This document shows, piece after piece, positions 26,341 through 35,430 of a DNA stretch of 64,000 bases. The notes under the pieces were generated by a model. It did not search any database. It worked only from the letters and a program-made list of their open reading frames with translations, and was not told where the DNA came from. This DNA is from Bacteroidia bacterium (GTDB taxonomy: Bacteria; Bacteroidota; Bacteroidia; UKL13-3): NCBI GenBank assembly GCA_021740845.1, contig JAIOYZ010000022.1, positions 1 to 64,000 on the forward strand, given 5' to 3'. Position 1 is the first letter of the stretch; each line of letters opens with the position of its first letter. The translations under genes were made by a program, and so were the position numbers.

Positions 26341-26379
26341 AAAAAAAGCTGCTTCAATTTTTGAAGCAGCTTTTTTTTT
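26341..26379 (+). terminator. Rho-independent terminator of yidC
   Basis: A perfect stem AAAAAAAGCTGCTTCAA / TTGAAGCAGCTTTTTTT with a 3-nt loop, followed by more Ts, 20 bp after the yidC stop. Confidence 0.92.
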
Positions 26380-26406
26380 GTCGAATTCTATATAATTATT
26401 TCTTTT

Positions 26407-26589
26407 GGTTCAAACCGAATTAAAATAAAAAAACCAATCTATGGCAAGTAGATTGGTTTTTTTGAGTATCAAGTAAAATGATTTTAGATATCAGCTAATG
26501 TGCCAATACTTTGCCAAATAATTTTTATTTCATTTTAATTTCATTAATCAGCTATTAATCAGTTGTTAAAAAGTTTTTCGGTTTGAACC
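26407..26589. repeat. Two recurrent 10-mers in inverted orientation
   Basis: GGTTCAAACC at 26407-26416 (context TTTTGGTTCAAACCGAA) and GGTTTGAACC at 26580-26589 (context TTTCGGTTTGAACCAAG) point in opposite directions. They lie in the 353-bp gap 26322-26674 between yidC and the convergent flavin reductase gene. Besides these and two terminator hairpins I see nothing in that gap. Confidence 0.9.
26427..26463. terminator. Second strong hairpin terminator, usable from both sides
   Basis: A perfect 15-bp stem AAAAAAACCAATCTA / TAGATTGGTTTTTTT with a 7-nt loop has A and T runs on both flanks. It could act as a back-up terminator for yidC and as terminator for the convergent flavin reductase transcript, about 210 bp beyond that gene. 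Confidence 0.8.
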
Positions 26590-26674
26590 AAGCGCCTTTT
26601 TCTACTAAAAGTGACTACAAAAATGGAATCTGTTCCCCAAAAATAGACAGCATTTTTAGACACTTTTTGATCAA

Positions 26675-27574
26675 TTACTTGCTCAATAGGGTTTTCCAAG
26701 CTTCAACCACCTTTCCTTCCGATAAAAAGTCTTTCGCCAACTGGTGTAATAATTGGTTTTTACTTTCTTTTCCTAAGTCTTGGTTCATAATGGAATTTAA
26801 TGCCTTATTCATTCTTTGAAAAATGGCCACACTATCCAAATCTGGTAATTGCTCAATATTGGCCAACATACCTAGGTTATTTCCACTTAATATGGTGCTG
26901 TTTTTTATTTCTTCAGATAAATTGTCAAATCCAATTCCTAAATTTTTAGCAGGTTTAGCCACTTCAAAAAGGGCGTTTCCGCTGGCTCTTACGTACCAAT
27001 CACTGCCTAATCGCCCAACTAAATCTATTTTATGTTGGTCAATTTTGCCGTCTGCAGTTAAAACATCTGGAGAAATATGCATCAAAACCATTTCTGCAAT
27101 AATCAAATTTCCCGCTCCACCTTCTTTGCCTGTTTCAATAACATCAACCACTTTACATTCAAACTGTACCGGACTTTCCTTTACACGGAATGGTTTTACT
27201 TTTTCTGAGGCAATGGGAGTGAAGCCTGCTTTTTCAAACTCGCTAACTCCTTTTGGGTACTCACAACTCGATAAACTCATTTGTTGTACCATGGCATAGT
27301 TTACCACATTTATTACTACTTCTTTGGTAGCAATAGCATTTTCTAATGTATGCTTTATAGTATTATCTCTTACTCTTCTTGCTGGTGAAAAAATAAATCG
27401 GGTTGGGTTTGAACCAAAAATATTAAAAAAACTAAACGGACTTAAATTCGGATTTCCATCCTTATCAATCGTACTAGCAAAACAGATAGGTCGCGGTGCA
27501 ATAGCGGTTAACAATGCATTGTGAAATTCTGCTAAAGGTAAATCCTTTGGTCCAATGGTTTTCATTTTTTGCAT
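26675..27574 (-). CDS. Flavin reductase-like protein (FMN-binding split barrel)
   Basis: A 299-residue protein with the FMN-binding split-barrel domain of the DIM6/NTAB flavin reductase family over about residues 10-205. Visible elements are TAIAPRPICFASTIDKDG, SFFNIFGSNP, and RDNTIKHTLEN with EVVINVV. Members bind FMN and reduce it or act as flavoprotein oxidoreductases. The C-terminal 90 residues are a helical extension specific to this subgroup. An alternative start is the Met at residue 4. The gene begins 11 bp after tyrS and is probably in the same transcript. One exact element (27406) encodes GSNP. Confidence 0.82.
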   Translation of the reverse strand: MQKMKTIGPKDLPLAEFHNALLTAIAPRPICFASTIDKDGNPNLSPFSFFNIFGSNPTRFIFSPARRVRDNTIKHTLENAIATKEVVINVVNYAMVQQMSLSSCEYPKGVSEFEKAGFTPIASEKVKPFRVKESPVQFECKVVDVIETGKEGGAGNLIIAEMVLMHISPDVLTADGKIDQHKIDLVGRLGSDWYVRASGNALFEVAKPAKNLGIGFDNLSEEIKNSTILSGNNLGMLANIEQLPDLDSVAIFQRMNKALNSIMNQDLGKESKNQLLHQLAKDFLSEGKVVEAWKTLLSK

Positions 27575-27585
27575 GATTTGTTTGC

Positions 27586-28872
27586 TTAAGCTACAATTAA
27601 TAAAAAATAATTTTTCTTGCCTTTTTGAACCATTAAATATTTTTGGTTCAATAAAGATTCTGAATTAATTACCTTTTCTTGGTCTGTTATTTTTTCCTTA
27701 TTAATGCTTATTCCACCTCCAATTAGCATTTTTCTTGCTTCTCCCTTGCTGGGGAAAATTTGAGTTTTTTCTGCCAACAACTCAATTATATTTATTCCTG
27801 CCGCAAGGTCATATTTATTAATCTGGTATTGAGGAACTCCTTCAAAAATATCCAAAAAGGTTTCTTCATCCAATGCTGCAAATGACTCGGCAGTAGAATT
27901 TCCAAAAAGGATAGAGGAGGCTTCAATTGCAGTATTCAAGGCTGTTTCTGAATGTACTTTTGTGGTAATTTCTTTTGCCAATGCTTTTTGCAAAATACGG
28001 GTATGCGGTGCCAAGGCATGTTCTGCTTCCAATGTCTCAATTTCCTCTTTGGAAAGTAATGTGAAAATACGAATCCAACTGGCAGCATCTTCGTCACTTG
28101 AGTTCAACCAAAATTGATAGAATTTATAAGGTGACGTTCTTTTTGGATCAAGCCAAACGGCCCCACTTTCGGTTTTCCCAAACTTAGTACCATCCGATTT
28201 TTTAATCAAATTGGTGGTAATAGCAAATGCTTCTCCTTGCGATTTTCTGCGAATTAATTCAGTTCCTGTAACAATATTTCCCCATTGGTCACTACCTCCC
28301 ATTTGCACTTGGCAATTGTGTTCCTTCCATAAATAATAGAAATCATAGCCTTGAACCAATTGGTAAGAAAATTCTGTGAAACTCATTCCTGTTTCTCCTT
28401 CTAACCTTTTTTTAACAGAATCTTTGGCCATCATATAATTTACAGTAATGTGCTTTCCAACATCCCTGATAAATTCTAAGAAATTAAATCTTTTAAACCA
28501 ATCGTAGTTGTTTACCATAACAGCAGAATTTGAACCTTCATTAAAATTCAAAAACTTAGACAACTGTTCCTCTAAACATTTAACATTATGAAATAATACT
28601 TCCTCTGATAATAAATTTCTTTCAGCAGATTTTCCACTTGGGTCGCCAACCATGCCTGTTGCTCCTCCAACCAATGCATAAGGCTTATGACCAGCCCTTT
28701 GAAAGTGAATCAATGTCATGATTTGAGTTAAATGGCCAACATGTAAACTGTCCGCTGTTGGGTCAAAACCAATATACCCAGAAATGGATCCTTTTGAAAG
28801 CAATTCTTCAGTTCCGGGCATCATATCGTGCAACATGCCACGCCATTTCATTTCTTCTACAAAATTTGTCAT
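27586..28872 (-). CDS. tyrS: Tyrosyl-tRNA synthetase
   Basis: A 428-residue class I synthetase that charges tRNA-Tyr. The open frame extends 67 codons further upstream, but family proteins begin near [12 protein letters not shown] and the extension overlaps the divergent gene, so the ATG at 28872 is chosen. The HIGH-type motif is HVGH (44-47). The tyrosine-binding region YDFYYLWK, with [12 protein letters not shown], lies in the middle, and the KMSKS-type loop reads KFGKTESG. The C-terminal 70 residues are an S4 RNA-binding domain. A TATTTTCG -7-like box lies at 28877-28884. It is probably co-transcribed with the flavin reductase gene. Confidence 0.95.
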   Translation of the reverse strand: MTNFVEEMKWRGMLHDMMPGTEELLSKGSISGYIGFDPTADSLHVGHLTQIMTLIHFQRAGHKPYALVGGATGMVGDPSGKSAERNLLSEEVLFHNVKCLEEQLSKFLNFNEGSNSAVMVNNYDWFKRFNFLEFIRDVGKHITVNYMMAKDSVKKRLEGETGMSFTEFSYQLVQGYDFYYLWKEHNCQVQMGGSDQWGNIVTGTELIRRKSQGEAFAITTNLIKKSDGTKFGKTESGAVWLDPKRTSPYKFYQFWLNSSDEDAASWIRIFTLLSKEEIETLEAEHALAPHTRILQKALAKEITTKVHSETALNTAIEASSILFGNSTAESFAALDEETFLDIFEGVPQYQINKYDLAAGINIIELLAEKTQIFPSKGEARKMLIGGGISINKEKITDQEKVINSESLLNQKYLMVQKGKKNYFLLIVA

Positions 28873-28953
28873 GCTGCGAAAATAAGTTTTAAGTAGTACA
28901 ATCGTAAAAATATACGCAGCATAATAGGGCAAATAAGTAAAAAGCTTTATTTT

Positions 28954-29631
28954 GTGTTGAATAAAAGCAATTTGAATTTCCTTTCTCATTTTTACGTTCA
29001 CCAACAAGGCAATAACCCTTTGTTTAGTACAGGTTTGGTTTTTCCAGATTTGGCAAGGGGTTTTGGTAAACAAATTGGCAAACTCGAGCTACACCAATAT
29101 GGCTCACTTTCAGAGTTGGCTTTAGGCTGTAAACACCACTACCAAGCGGACAAGATATTTCACAGTTCACCCTTTTTTGAGTGGGGAACTCAGGCCTGTA
29201 TCAATCAATTGAAGCAAGCCCAATTTGATACTCAGGTAGAACGAAAATGGTTTATTGGTCATATTTTATTTGAATTGCTTTTGGATAGAATTTTGGTTCG
29301 ACACCAAGCTCAAGTTGCTCATGATTTTTACACCCAATTAAATTTGGTGAGCCAAAGTCAATTGGAGGATTTTATTTCTTTGCATTCCTTTCAGGAGAAA
29401 GATAGGTTTTTGAAATTTTATGCGCATTTTCGCAAAGCTGCTTATATTCGAAATTATACAGATAATAACCTATTTGCCTTTTCGTTAAGCAGGATAATAC
29501 TTAGAGCAGGCTTGCCAGCATTAAGTCTTGCTGATAAGATTGTTTTACAAGAATGCGTTTTGAACCTAGAAAATATGGAGTTTAGAAACGCTCAGGGTAT
29601 TTTATTTGAATTAAAAGAAGTATTTAAATGA
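28954..29631 (+). CDS. DUF479-like protein, resembling acyl carrier protein phosphodiesterase
   Basis: A 225-residue all-helical protein. The N-terminal [19 protein letters not shown] and the [18 protein letters not shown] segment resemble the DUF479/AcpH family, in which conserved His and Asp residues bind metal and remove the phosphopantetheine arm from acyl carrier protein. Similarity is partial, so the enzymatic assignment is tentative. The start is uncertain: GTG 28954, TTG 28957 and TTG 28972 (giving MNFLSHFYV) are all possible, and the last best matches family N-termini. The stop overlaps the next start (ATGA), so it is coupled to the PorV/PorQ-like gene. Confidence 0.55.
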   Translation: MLNKSNLNFLSHFYVHQQGNNPLFSTGLVFPDLARGFGKQIGKLELHQYGSLSELALGCKHHYQADKIFHSSPFFEWGTQACINQLKQAQFDTQVERKWFIGHILFELLLDRILVRHQAQVAHDFYTQLNLVSQSQLEDFISLHSFQEKDRFLKFYAHFRKAAYIRNYTDNNLFAFSLSRIILRAGLPALSLADKIVLQECVLNLENMEFRNAQGILFELKEVFK

Positions 29632-30698
29632 GGAGAACTATTTTATTCTTTTTCGCTTTGGGATTAAGCCAATTTATTTGGGCACAAACCTTAAAGTATA
29701 GCAACGAATTCTTAAATATAGGAATTGGTGGTAGAGCTATGGGAATGGGGAGTTGCGTTATTGCTAGCACCAATGATGTTACTTCAAGCTATTGGAATCC
29801 CGCTGGTTTATTGCAACTCAAAGATAATTTACAGATTTCTGGAATGCATAACGAGCAGTTTGCTGGTATTGCACGCCATGATTATGGTAGCGTGGGTTTT
29901 AAATTGAGTGATAATTCTGCAGCGGCAATTAGTATTATTAGATTAGGGGTAGATGGTATTCCAAATACTTTGTACCTAATGCAAGACGGACAAATAAATT
30001 ATGCGCTAATTAGAAGTTTCTCTGCAGTAGATTATGCTTTTGTGGGTTCGTATGCTCGTTCAACCAAAATTGAAGGTTTGGATATTGGTGGTAATGTTAA
30101 AATAATTCGCAGAGTTGTTGGTGATTTTGGAGGTGCTTGGGGTTTTGGAATTGATGCTTCCGTTAAATATACAAATAATGATTGGCTTTTTGCCTTCATG
30201 GCCAGAGATATTACCACCACTTTTAATGCATGGAAATATACCATGACAGAAGCAGATAAAAAACAATTATTGGCTGCTGGAAATGCCATTCCTACTGGTG
30301 GTTTAGAATTAACCTTACCTCGTTTTACCTTTGGTGCAGCAAGAAAATTTAATTTAGGTTCAGAAAAATATACCGTTTTGCCAGAGTTTAATTTAGACTT
30401 AACTACAGACGGACAAAGGAATGTTTTGATAAGTAGTAAGTACTTAAATTTAGATCCAAGGATAGGTGTGGAGTTTGGTTATAATGACTTCCTTTTTCTT
30501 CGCGGTGGCTACAGCACATTGCAACGTGTTATGGATTTTGATGGTAAGAAAACCCTAAATGGAATGCCGAGTATTGGCGTAGGTATTCAACTTAAGAAAT
30601 TAGCTATTGATTATGCGCTTGGCAATGCCTTTAACCAAGGCTTAATTGGTATGAATAATATTATAAGTTTGAGGTTAGGTATCAACAGAAAAGGCTAA
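29628..30698 (+). CDS. PorV/PorQ-family outer-membrane protein
   Basis: A 356-residue protein with a signal peptide ([20 protein letters not shown]) and a FadL-like barrel. The opening motif GIGGRAMGMGSCVIASTNDV and the segment SSYWNPAGLL are the hallmarks of the PorV/PorQ family. In Bacteroidota these proteins serve as outer-membrane partners of the type IX secretion system (PorV shuttles cargo) or as related barrels. The T9SS cargo gene at the left edge shows that such a system should exist in this cell. Whether this copy is PorV, PorQ or a paralog cannot be told here. The start overlaps the upstream stop (ATGA). The 3' end overlaps the convergent ligase gene by 4 bp. Confidence 0.8.
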   Translation: MRRTILFFFALGLSQFIWAQTLKYSNEFLNIGIGGRAMGMGSCVIASTNDVTSSYWNPAGLLQLKDNLQISGMHNEQFAGIARHDYGSVGFKLSDNSAAAISIIRLGVDGIPNTLYLMQDGQINYALIRSFSAVDYAFVGSYARSTKIEGLDIGGNVKIIRRVVGDFGGAWGFGIDASVKYTNNDWLFAFMARDITTTFNAWKYTMTEADKKQLLAAGNAIPTGGLELTLPRFTFGAARKFNLGSEKYTVLPEFNLDLTTDGQRNVLISSKYLNLDPRIGVEFGYNDFLFLRGGYSTLQRVMDFDGKKTLNGMPSIGVGIQLKKLAIDYALGNAFNQGLIGMNNIISLRLGINRKG

Positions 30699-32137
30699 TT
30701 TTCTTCTAACTCCTCTGGGTTTTGATGGTATAAATCTAAGGCCGTTATCATGGCAATAAATCCCCAGAATAAAACAGCAATTTTATCTTGTTCACTGTAA
30801 CTATTTAATAGTCCATGAGTCAAATAGGTAACTAGCCCTAAAAGAATTCCTGCGCTAAATAGTCTTATATTAACCGTCCTGCCTCGATATACTAGTTTTA
30901 AGCCTTTAACAAAAACCACTATAATTATTAGAATAAAAGAAATCATTCCCATCCAACCACTTTCAGCTAATGGATTTAAATATTCCGAATGGGCATGACC
31001 TTGGTCGCCAAATGCTGTTGTTATAGGAGTTTGGAATTCTGGGTCTTGAAATGGGGCATAGGTAAATGAATACGCACCTGGGCCAAATCCAAAAACTGGT
31101 TTTTCTTTCACCATGTTTATAGCTGCCATCCAACGATTAACACGCTCCAAGTTGGATACATCGTTTCTAACATTGGAAACAGATTCTAAATGCTTTTCAA
31201 ATCCTTCTGCCGAGTTTTGTTTGTTTTGGTATAATTGAAAGAAAATATCGTCGAAATTGGAAATTACAAAAATGCTGGCAATAGCTACCACACCTAAAAT
31301 ATGCCAAAGACGTAAGCGCAATACTAAAGCAATTCCAAAGAACAATGCTGCGGCTAAACTAATCCATCCAGCTCGAGTATAACTTAAAATAAGCCCAGAA
31401 CTTAACAGAATTAGAAAAAATAAGGAGCTTAAAACAGTTGCGAAGCTTAATTTTAATCTAAAACCCCATACCACAAAGAGAAATAGGAGTGGAATAAAAA
31501 AGGCAATGGCAGCAGCATAAATCCCATGAGCAATATAAAAAGGTGCCATTATTTCAAAGGAGGTTACCTGTGAAAAATTATCGAAACTATGCTTGTATAA
31601 GGTGTAAATAATTACAAAACCTAAAGGTATAATATAGGCCCATATATAGTATTTAATATATTCAAATTTTCTAAACATCACTACTGCTAGGAAATAGAAA
31701 ACCATCAAAAACCAAGAGCGAGATAAAAAGAATTTTATACTTACAATTTTCTCCATACTGGTAAATGAAGTAATTAAAATCCAAGCCAAATTAATAAGAA
31801 TTACAATGGAAATAGGGTGTTTCAAAACCCTAAAATCATATTCTCCATCAATGATAAATTTGAAAATAACGAGCAGAAAAATGCCAATTATTAATGGCTC
31901 ATCAGGGATAGATAATCCCATACCTAAAACCAAATCTTCTATATTAATAGATAATGGTACTAAAAAAACTAAAATGATAATTAGAACATCTAACTTAAGC
32001 ATTGCCAAAAGGGTAAGCAAGGCCAATGCAGGCAAAGCTGGAGTCCAATAAAACTCAAAAGCAATGCCAATAGAGTTGAGCAAAATAAACAGAATGCCCG
32101 TGCCTATCAGCCATTTATTCTTTGCTTCTAGGTTCAA
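30695..32137 (-). CDS. O-antigen ligase/polymerase-like membrane protein (Wzy/WaaL type)
   Basis: A 480-residue polytopic membrane protein with about 10-12 predicted segments. The large loop between the later segments (about 300-380) contains GFGPGAYSFTYAP, then GDQGHAHSEYLN, matching the Wzy_C domain in which a conserved R/H pair acts on undecaprenyl-linked sugars. It would polymerise or ligate surface polysaccharide at the periplasmic face. No ATG exists in frame before a stop. The start is a TTG lying inside a GGTTTGAACC element, 4 nt after the Wzz stop, which implies translational coupling. It is third in the operon flippase - Wzz - ligase. Confidence 0.82.
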   Translation of the reverse strand: MNLEAKNKWLIGTGILFILLNSIGIAFEFYWTPALPALALLTLLAMLKLDVLIIILVFLVPLSINIEDLVLGMGLSIPDEPLIIGIFLLVIFKFIIDGEYDFRVLKHPISIVILINLAWILITSFTSMEKIVSIKFFLSRSWFLMVFYFLAVVMFRKFEYIKYYIWAYIIPLGFVIIYTLYKHSFDNFSQVTSFEIMAPFYIAHGIYAAAIAFFIPLLFLFVVWGFRLKLSFATVLSSLFFLILLSSGLILSYTRAGWISLAAALFFGIALVLRLRLWHILGVVAIASIFVISNFDDIFFQLYQNKQNSAEGFEKHLESVSNVRNDVSNLERVNRWMAAINMVKEKPVFGFGPGAYSFTYAPFQDPEFQTPITTAFGDQGHAHSEYLNPLAESGWMGMISFILIIIVVFVKGLKLVYRGRTVNIRLFSAGILLGLVTYLTHGLLNSYSEQDKIAVLFWGFIAMITALDLYHQNPEELEEN

Positions 32138-32140
32138 ACC
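32131..32140 (-). repeat. Recurrent 10-mer spanning a TTG start codon
   Basis: On the minus strand GGTTTGAACC lies in the 4-nt gap between the Wzz-like gene and the ligase gene. Its TTG is the only available start codon of the latter. Confidence 0.8.
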
Positions 32141-32141
32141 G

Positions 32142-33152
32142 TTAAGATATTAATGAGTCTTTGTTATGATTGAATTTCTCAATAAACAACAATACTATAC
32201 ATGCAAGGACAAATGAACCCAAAACTGATCCAATTACAATGAAAAATCTTAATGGATAAGCTTTTCTTTCTGCTGGAGTTGCCGTTTGTAAAATAAATAC
32301 ATTACTCAAATTACCTCCTACGTCAATTTTAGCTTGATCCAATTTCTTTTTCAATTCGTTGGCTTGTTCAACTTGCAATTCTAATGTACTATATAAACTT
32401 TGGAATTCAGCGCCGTATAAAGCTAAGTTATCTTGTATTTTACGGATATTTTCATTCATTCCATTTTTTCCTACCAACTCAGTTATTGCCTTAGATTGTT
32501 CTTCTACATTATAAACTCCTTTGGCACCCAACTCTTGCATTCGGCCTTTAATGGAATTAATTTCTTCCTCTTTACGCTTGTATTCAGTTTCAATAATGCT
32601 CAATGCTTGTAATGCCAATCTCCTTTGAACTTCTGTTTTTACACTATCCAAAATCATTACAATTCCATTTGCAACATCTGCTGCCTTAACTGGGTCTTCA
32701 TCTAAAACAATTACTTCAATAGATGCATATGGCGTTTTCTTGGCAGAAATGTTTTTGTTATACATTTTGCCCATTTTGTAATTAATCTCTTTGTCGCTGG
32801 TGTCTATTCTATAGTGCTCCACCAAATTAAATTGCTTAATCACTTTTCCTTTTAAGTAATCAGATTCCAAAATCTGAACGTATTGCTGCGCTGCTACTTG
32901 TTCTCCAAATTCTAATGGATCTTTTTGTTTCACCCTGCTATCCGTTAACAGTGCAGATGAAATTGAGTTATTGGTAGAAGGATAAAAAACTGCCGTTGAT
33001 TGGAATTTTGGTTTAATAATCCAAGGACTCGAAATAATGATTGAGAGAATGGCTGAAATAGCACAAATGATAATTAGCTTTTTTCTCCATTTGATGATGA
33101 ATTGAAATACATCAATCAACTCAAAGTAATACTGTTTCTTTTTCTTATTCAT
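32142..33152 (-). CDS. Wzz-like polysaccharide chain-length determinant protein
   Basis: A 336-residue inner-membrane protein with the PCP topology: a short cytoplasmic N-terminus with a lysine cluster, TM1 (about 28-50), a long periplasmic coiled-coil-rich domain (about 55-285), and TM2 (about 288-312) with a Pro-rich segment before it (ATPAERKAYPLRF). It sets the length of polysaccharide chains made by the Wzy-type polymerase. No tyrosine-kinase domain is fused. The ATG at 33152 (MNKKKKQ) is preferred over the upstream TTG at 33167, because the latter adds no conserved residues. It is middle gene of the operon. Confidence 0.85.
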   Translation of the reverse strand: MNKKKKQYYFELIDVFQFIIKWRKKLIIICAISAILSIIISSPWIIKPKFQSTAVFYPSTNNSISSALLTDSRVKQKDPLEFGEQVAAQQYVQILESDYLKGKVIKQFNLVEHYRIDTSDKEINYKMGKMYNKNISAKKTPYASIEVIVLDEDPVKAADVANGIVMILDSVKTEVQRRLALQALSIIETEYKRKEEEINSIKGRMQELGAKGVYNVEEQSKAITELVGKNGMNENIRKIQDNLALYGAEFQSLYSTLELQVEQANELKKKLDQAKIDVGGNLSNVFILQTATPAERKAYPLRFFIVIGSVLGSFVLACIVLLFIEKFNHNKDSLIS

Positions 33153-33183
33153 ACGTATATCCCACAAAAATATAAAAATTACC

Positions 33184-34635
33184 TCATTTACCGCTTTTTT
33201 CCTGCTTCGACTTTATTAATAACATGGCTTGATCCAAATTAAATATTTTCAAAATGACCATGCTAGCTAGGGTTCCGAACCCAATTACGAGGCTAGCTTG
33301 CCACCAATTTAAACTTAAATATTGGTTCAAAATCATTAATAAACTGATGGCAATTATGGAAACAAAGTATTTTAAAGGGAAATTAGGTTCAAACCGAATC
33401 TCTAGTTTTTTCTTTGCCAATAAGAAATTACTTAGGCCAATAAATCCTTGTGTGGCAAAGGCTGCTATTGCTGCTCCATATGCTTTGTGAATCGGAATAA
33501 GCCATAAATTTAAACAAAGGTTTAATACCAAAGCCATTGCTGCAAAGGTATTTAAAGCCTTGAAATTCCCATTTGCAGTTAATAAGGTTCCATAAATATA
33601 CATGGTTGCCAAAGGGTAAAAGCAAATAATTACCATTCCAAAAACCTGTGCCGAATAATCTGTGCTTTGATGGTTTAGTAATTGGATAATAGGCAATTGG
33701 TAAATAAAGGCAACCAAGCAAAATGAAAATGCCGGAATAAGCATTAATCCTGTGCTAAATTGAACCAATGGATTCAAGTTCTCTTTATTGGAAATCATTT
33801 TCGAGAAAATTGGAAGTAACAACATTGCAACCAATGCGGCCATCATATTGGCTGCCTCTAAAAGCCTGTATGCAGAAGCGTAAATGCCATTTTGTAAATC
33901 TCCATCGCTTAATAATTTGGGTATTAACACAACATCTAAGCGAGTATAGAAAGTCATTAATAAAGATAGTAAGGCATATGGAACCATCTGTTTTACCACT
34001 TTCTTAAATAATATTGGATTGATTTTCCAAGAAAGGTGATGTAAATGGGGTTTGATTACCAAAAAAGAAATTAAAACTGCTACCAAATAAGAAACGGTTT
34101 GAGCCAAAATAAATGCCTTTATGCTAATCGAAAATAATCCAAACCAAAGCATTAATCCGCATAGGATAATCATTAAAGATCGGTCTACAACAGATAACAT
34201 AGCATCCGTTTTAAATTTTTGCAATCCCCCAACGATACTTCTAAAATAGGTGTAGAAATAAGAAAGGATTTGGTTCAAACCTAATATCCACAACAATTTT
34301 AAACGGTCTATTGGATATCCATTTAGTAAACCCAAACCCAAAGTTAGCGCTATATAAATAAAACTAGAACTTAATTTAAAGGTTGTTAAGGCAGCAAACT
34401 CATCCCTTAGTTTCTCTGGATTTTTGGCAATATTGGAGGATGTATAACTATTAATTCCTAAATCCAATAAGGTGATAAATAACATAGAAAAGGCAAACAA
34501 ATTGGTATAAATTCCATATTGTTCATATCCTACTGCATTTTGAACTCCTCTGTCAATCCCCAATATCCAAAAGGGCTTAATGAGTAGGTTAACCGACATT
34601 AATAAAATAAAATTACTGACAAAGGTTTTTTTCAT
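33184..34635 (-). CDS. Polysaccharide flippase, Wzx/MOP family
   Basis: A 483-residue integral membrane protein with about 12-14 hydrophobic segments and few charged residues in them, of the Polysacc_synt / MOP exporter type. It would flip lipid-linked oligosaccharide units across the inner membrane. It leads the operon, 31 bp before the Wzz-like gene. Flippase, chain-length regulator and polymerase/ligase are together, but no glycosyltransferase or sugar-nucleotide gene adjoins them; those must be elsewhere. Two exact elements lie inside the gene (33386 encoding RFEP and 34272 encoding GLNQ). Confidence 0.85.
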   Translation of the reverse strand: MKKTFVSNFILLMSVNLLIKPFWILGIDRGVQNAVGYEQYGIYTNLFAFSMLFITLLDLGINSYTSSNIAKNPEKLRDEFAALTTFKLSSSFIYIALTLGLGLLNGYPIDRLKLLWILGLNQILSYFYTYFRSIVGGLQKFKTDAMLSVVDRSLMIILCGLMLWFGLFSISIKAFILAQTVSYLVAVLISFLVIKPHLHHLSWKINPILFKKVVKQMVPYALLSLLMTFYTRLDVVLIPKLLSDGDLQNGIYASAYRLLEAANMMAALVAMLLLPIFSKMISNKENLNPLVQFSTGLMLIPAFSFCLVAFIYQLPIIQLLNHQSTDYSAQVFGMVIICFYPLATMYIYGTLLTANGNFKALNTFAAMALVLNLCLNLWLIPIHKAYGAAIAAFATQGFIGLSNFLLAKKKLEIRFEPNFPLKYFVSIIAISLLMILNQYLSLNWWQASLVIGFGTLASMVILKIFNLDQAMLLIKSKQEKSGK

Positions 34636-34736
34636 TTATCCCTTCCTGATTGGGCTGTAAATTTATTGATTCGTAGAAACTTTGTATCATTGTTGCTAAA
34701 ACAATTTTATTGTGCATACCAATAATTTATTTTTCA

Positions 34737-35336
34737 ATGGGTTTAATTCGCTTTTCTCAACGTAAATTAATTGAAGCTGGTTGCGATGAAGCTGGTCGAG
34801 GATGCTTGGCTGGTCCTGTATTTGCTGCCGCTGTAATTCTTGATCCAAAAAAGAATATCAAGGGTTTAGATGATTCTAAGAAGCTCAATGAAAAAGCAAG
34901 ACAAGAACTTAGGTTAGAAATTGAAGCCAAGGCTATTGGCTTCGCGGTGGCAAGTTTAAGTAATGTGGAAATTGATAAATACAATATTCTTAAATCCTCT
35001 TTTATGGCAATGCACCGTGCTTTAAATATTTTAGAAGTAAGACCAAAGCTTTTATTAATTGACGGAAACCGATTTATTCCTTATCAAAATATATCCCATC
35101 AATGCGAAATAAAAGGGGATGCCAGATTTCAAGCAATTGCCGCTGCATCAATTTTAGCCAAAACCTACAGGGATGATTTCATGGAAAAGGCGCATAATGA
35201 ATATCCAATGTATCATTGGAATCAAAATAAGGGTTACCCAACCATTAATCATAGAAAGGCAATTAAGGAATTTGGGCCTTGTAAATACCACAGGATGACT
35301 TTCCGTTTGTTAAACGAACAATTGAATTTATTTTAG
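34737..35336 (+). CDS. rnhB: Ribonuclease HII
   Basis: A 199-residue enzyme that removes ribonucleotides from DNA and RNA:DNA hybrids. The first catalytic pair is in AGCDEAGRGCLAGP (residues 10-23), the family signature. DDSKKLN and LLIDGNRF follow, and AAASILAKTYRD contains further active-site residues. A TTG at 34710 would extend the protein by nine residues, but the ATG at 34737 gives the usual RNase HII length. Confidence 0.95.
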   Translation: MGLIRFSQRKLIEAGCDEAGRGCLAGPVFAAAVILDPKKNIKGLDDSKKLNEKARQELRLEIEAKAIGFAVASLSNVEIDKYNILKSSFMAMHRALNILEVRPKLLLIDGNRFIPYQNISHQCEIKGDARFQAIAAASILAKTYRDDFMEKAHNEYPMYHWNQNKGYPTINHRKAIKEFGPCKYHRMTFRLLNEQLNLF

Positions 35337-35430
35337 TTTTCGCCTAAATTAATTCTCTGTTATTATTAAGTTAAATTGGTCATTTTGCTCATAAAAGACT
35401 ATTTTGCGAACTTTTAATTTTAACTTGTAC

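Noticed and set aside
28873..29073. N-terminal extension of 67 residues on tyrosyl-tRNA synthetase
   Set aside because: The extension has no resemblance to the family, overlaps the divergent gene at 28954, and lies across the tyrS promoter region. The start was set at 28872.
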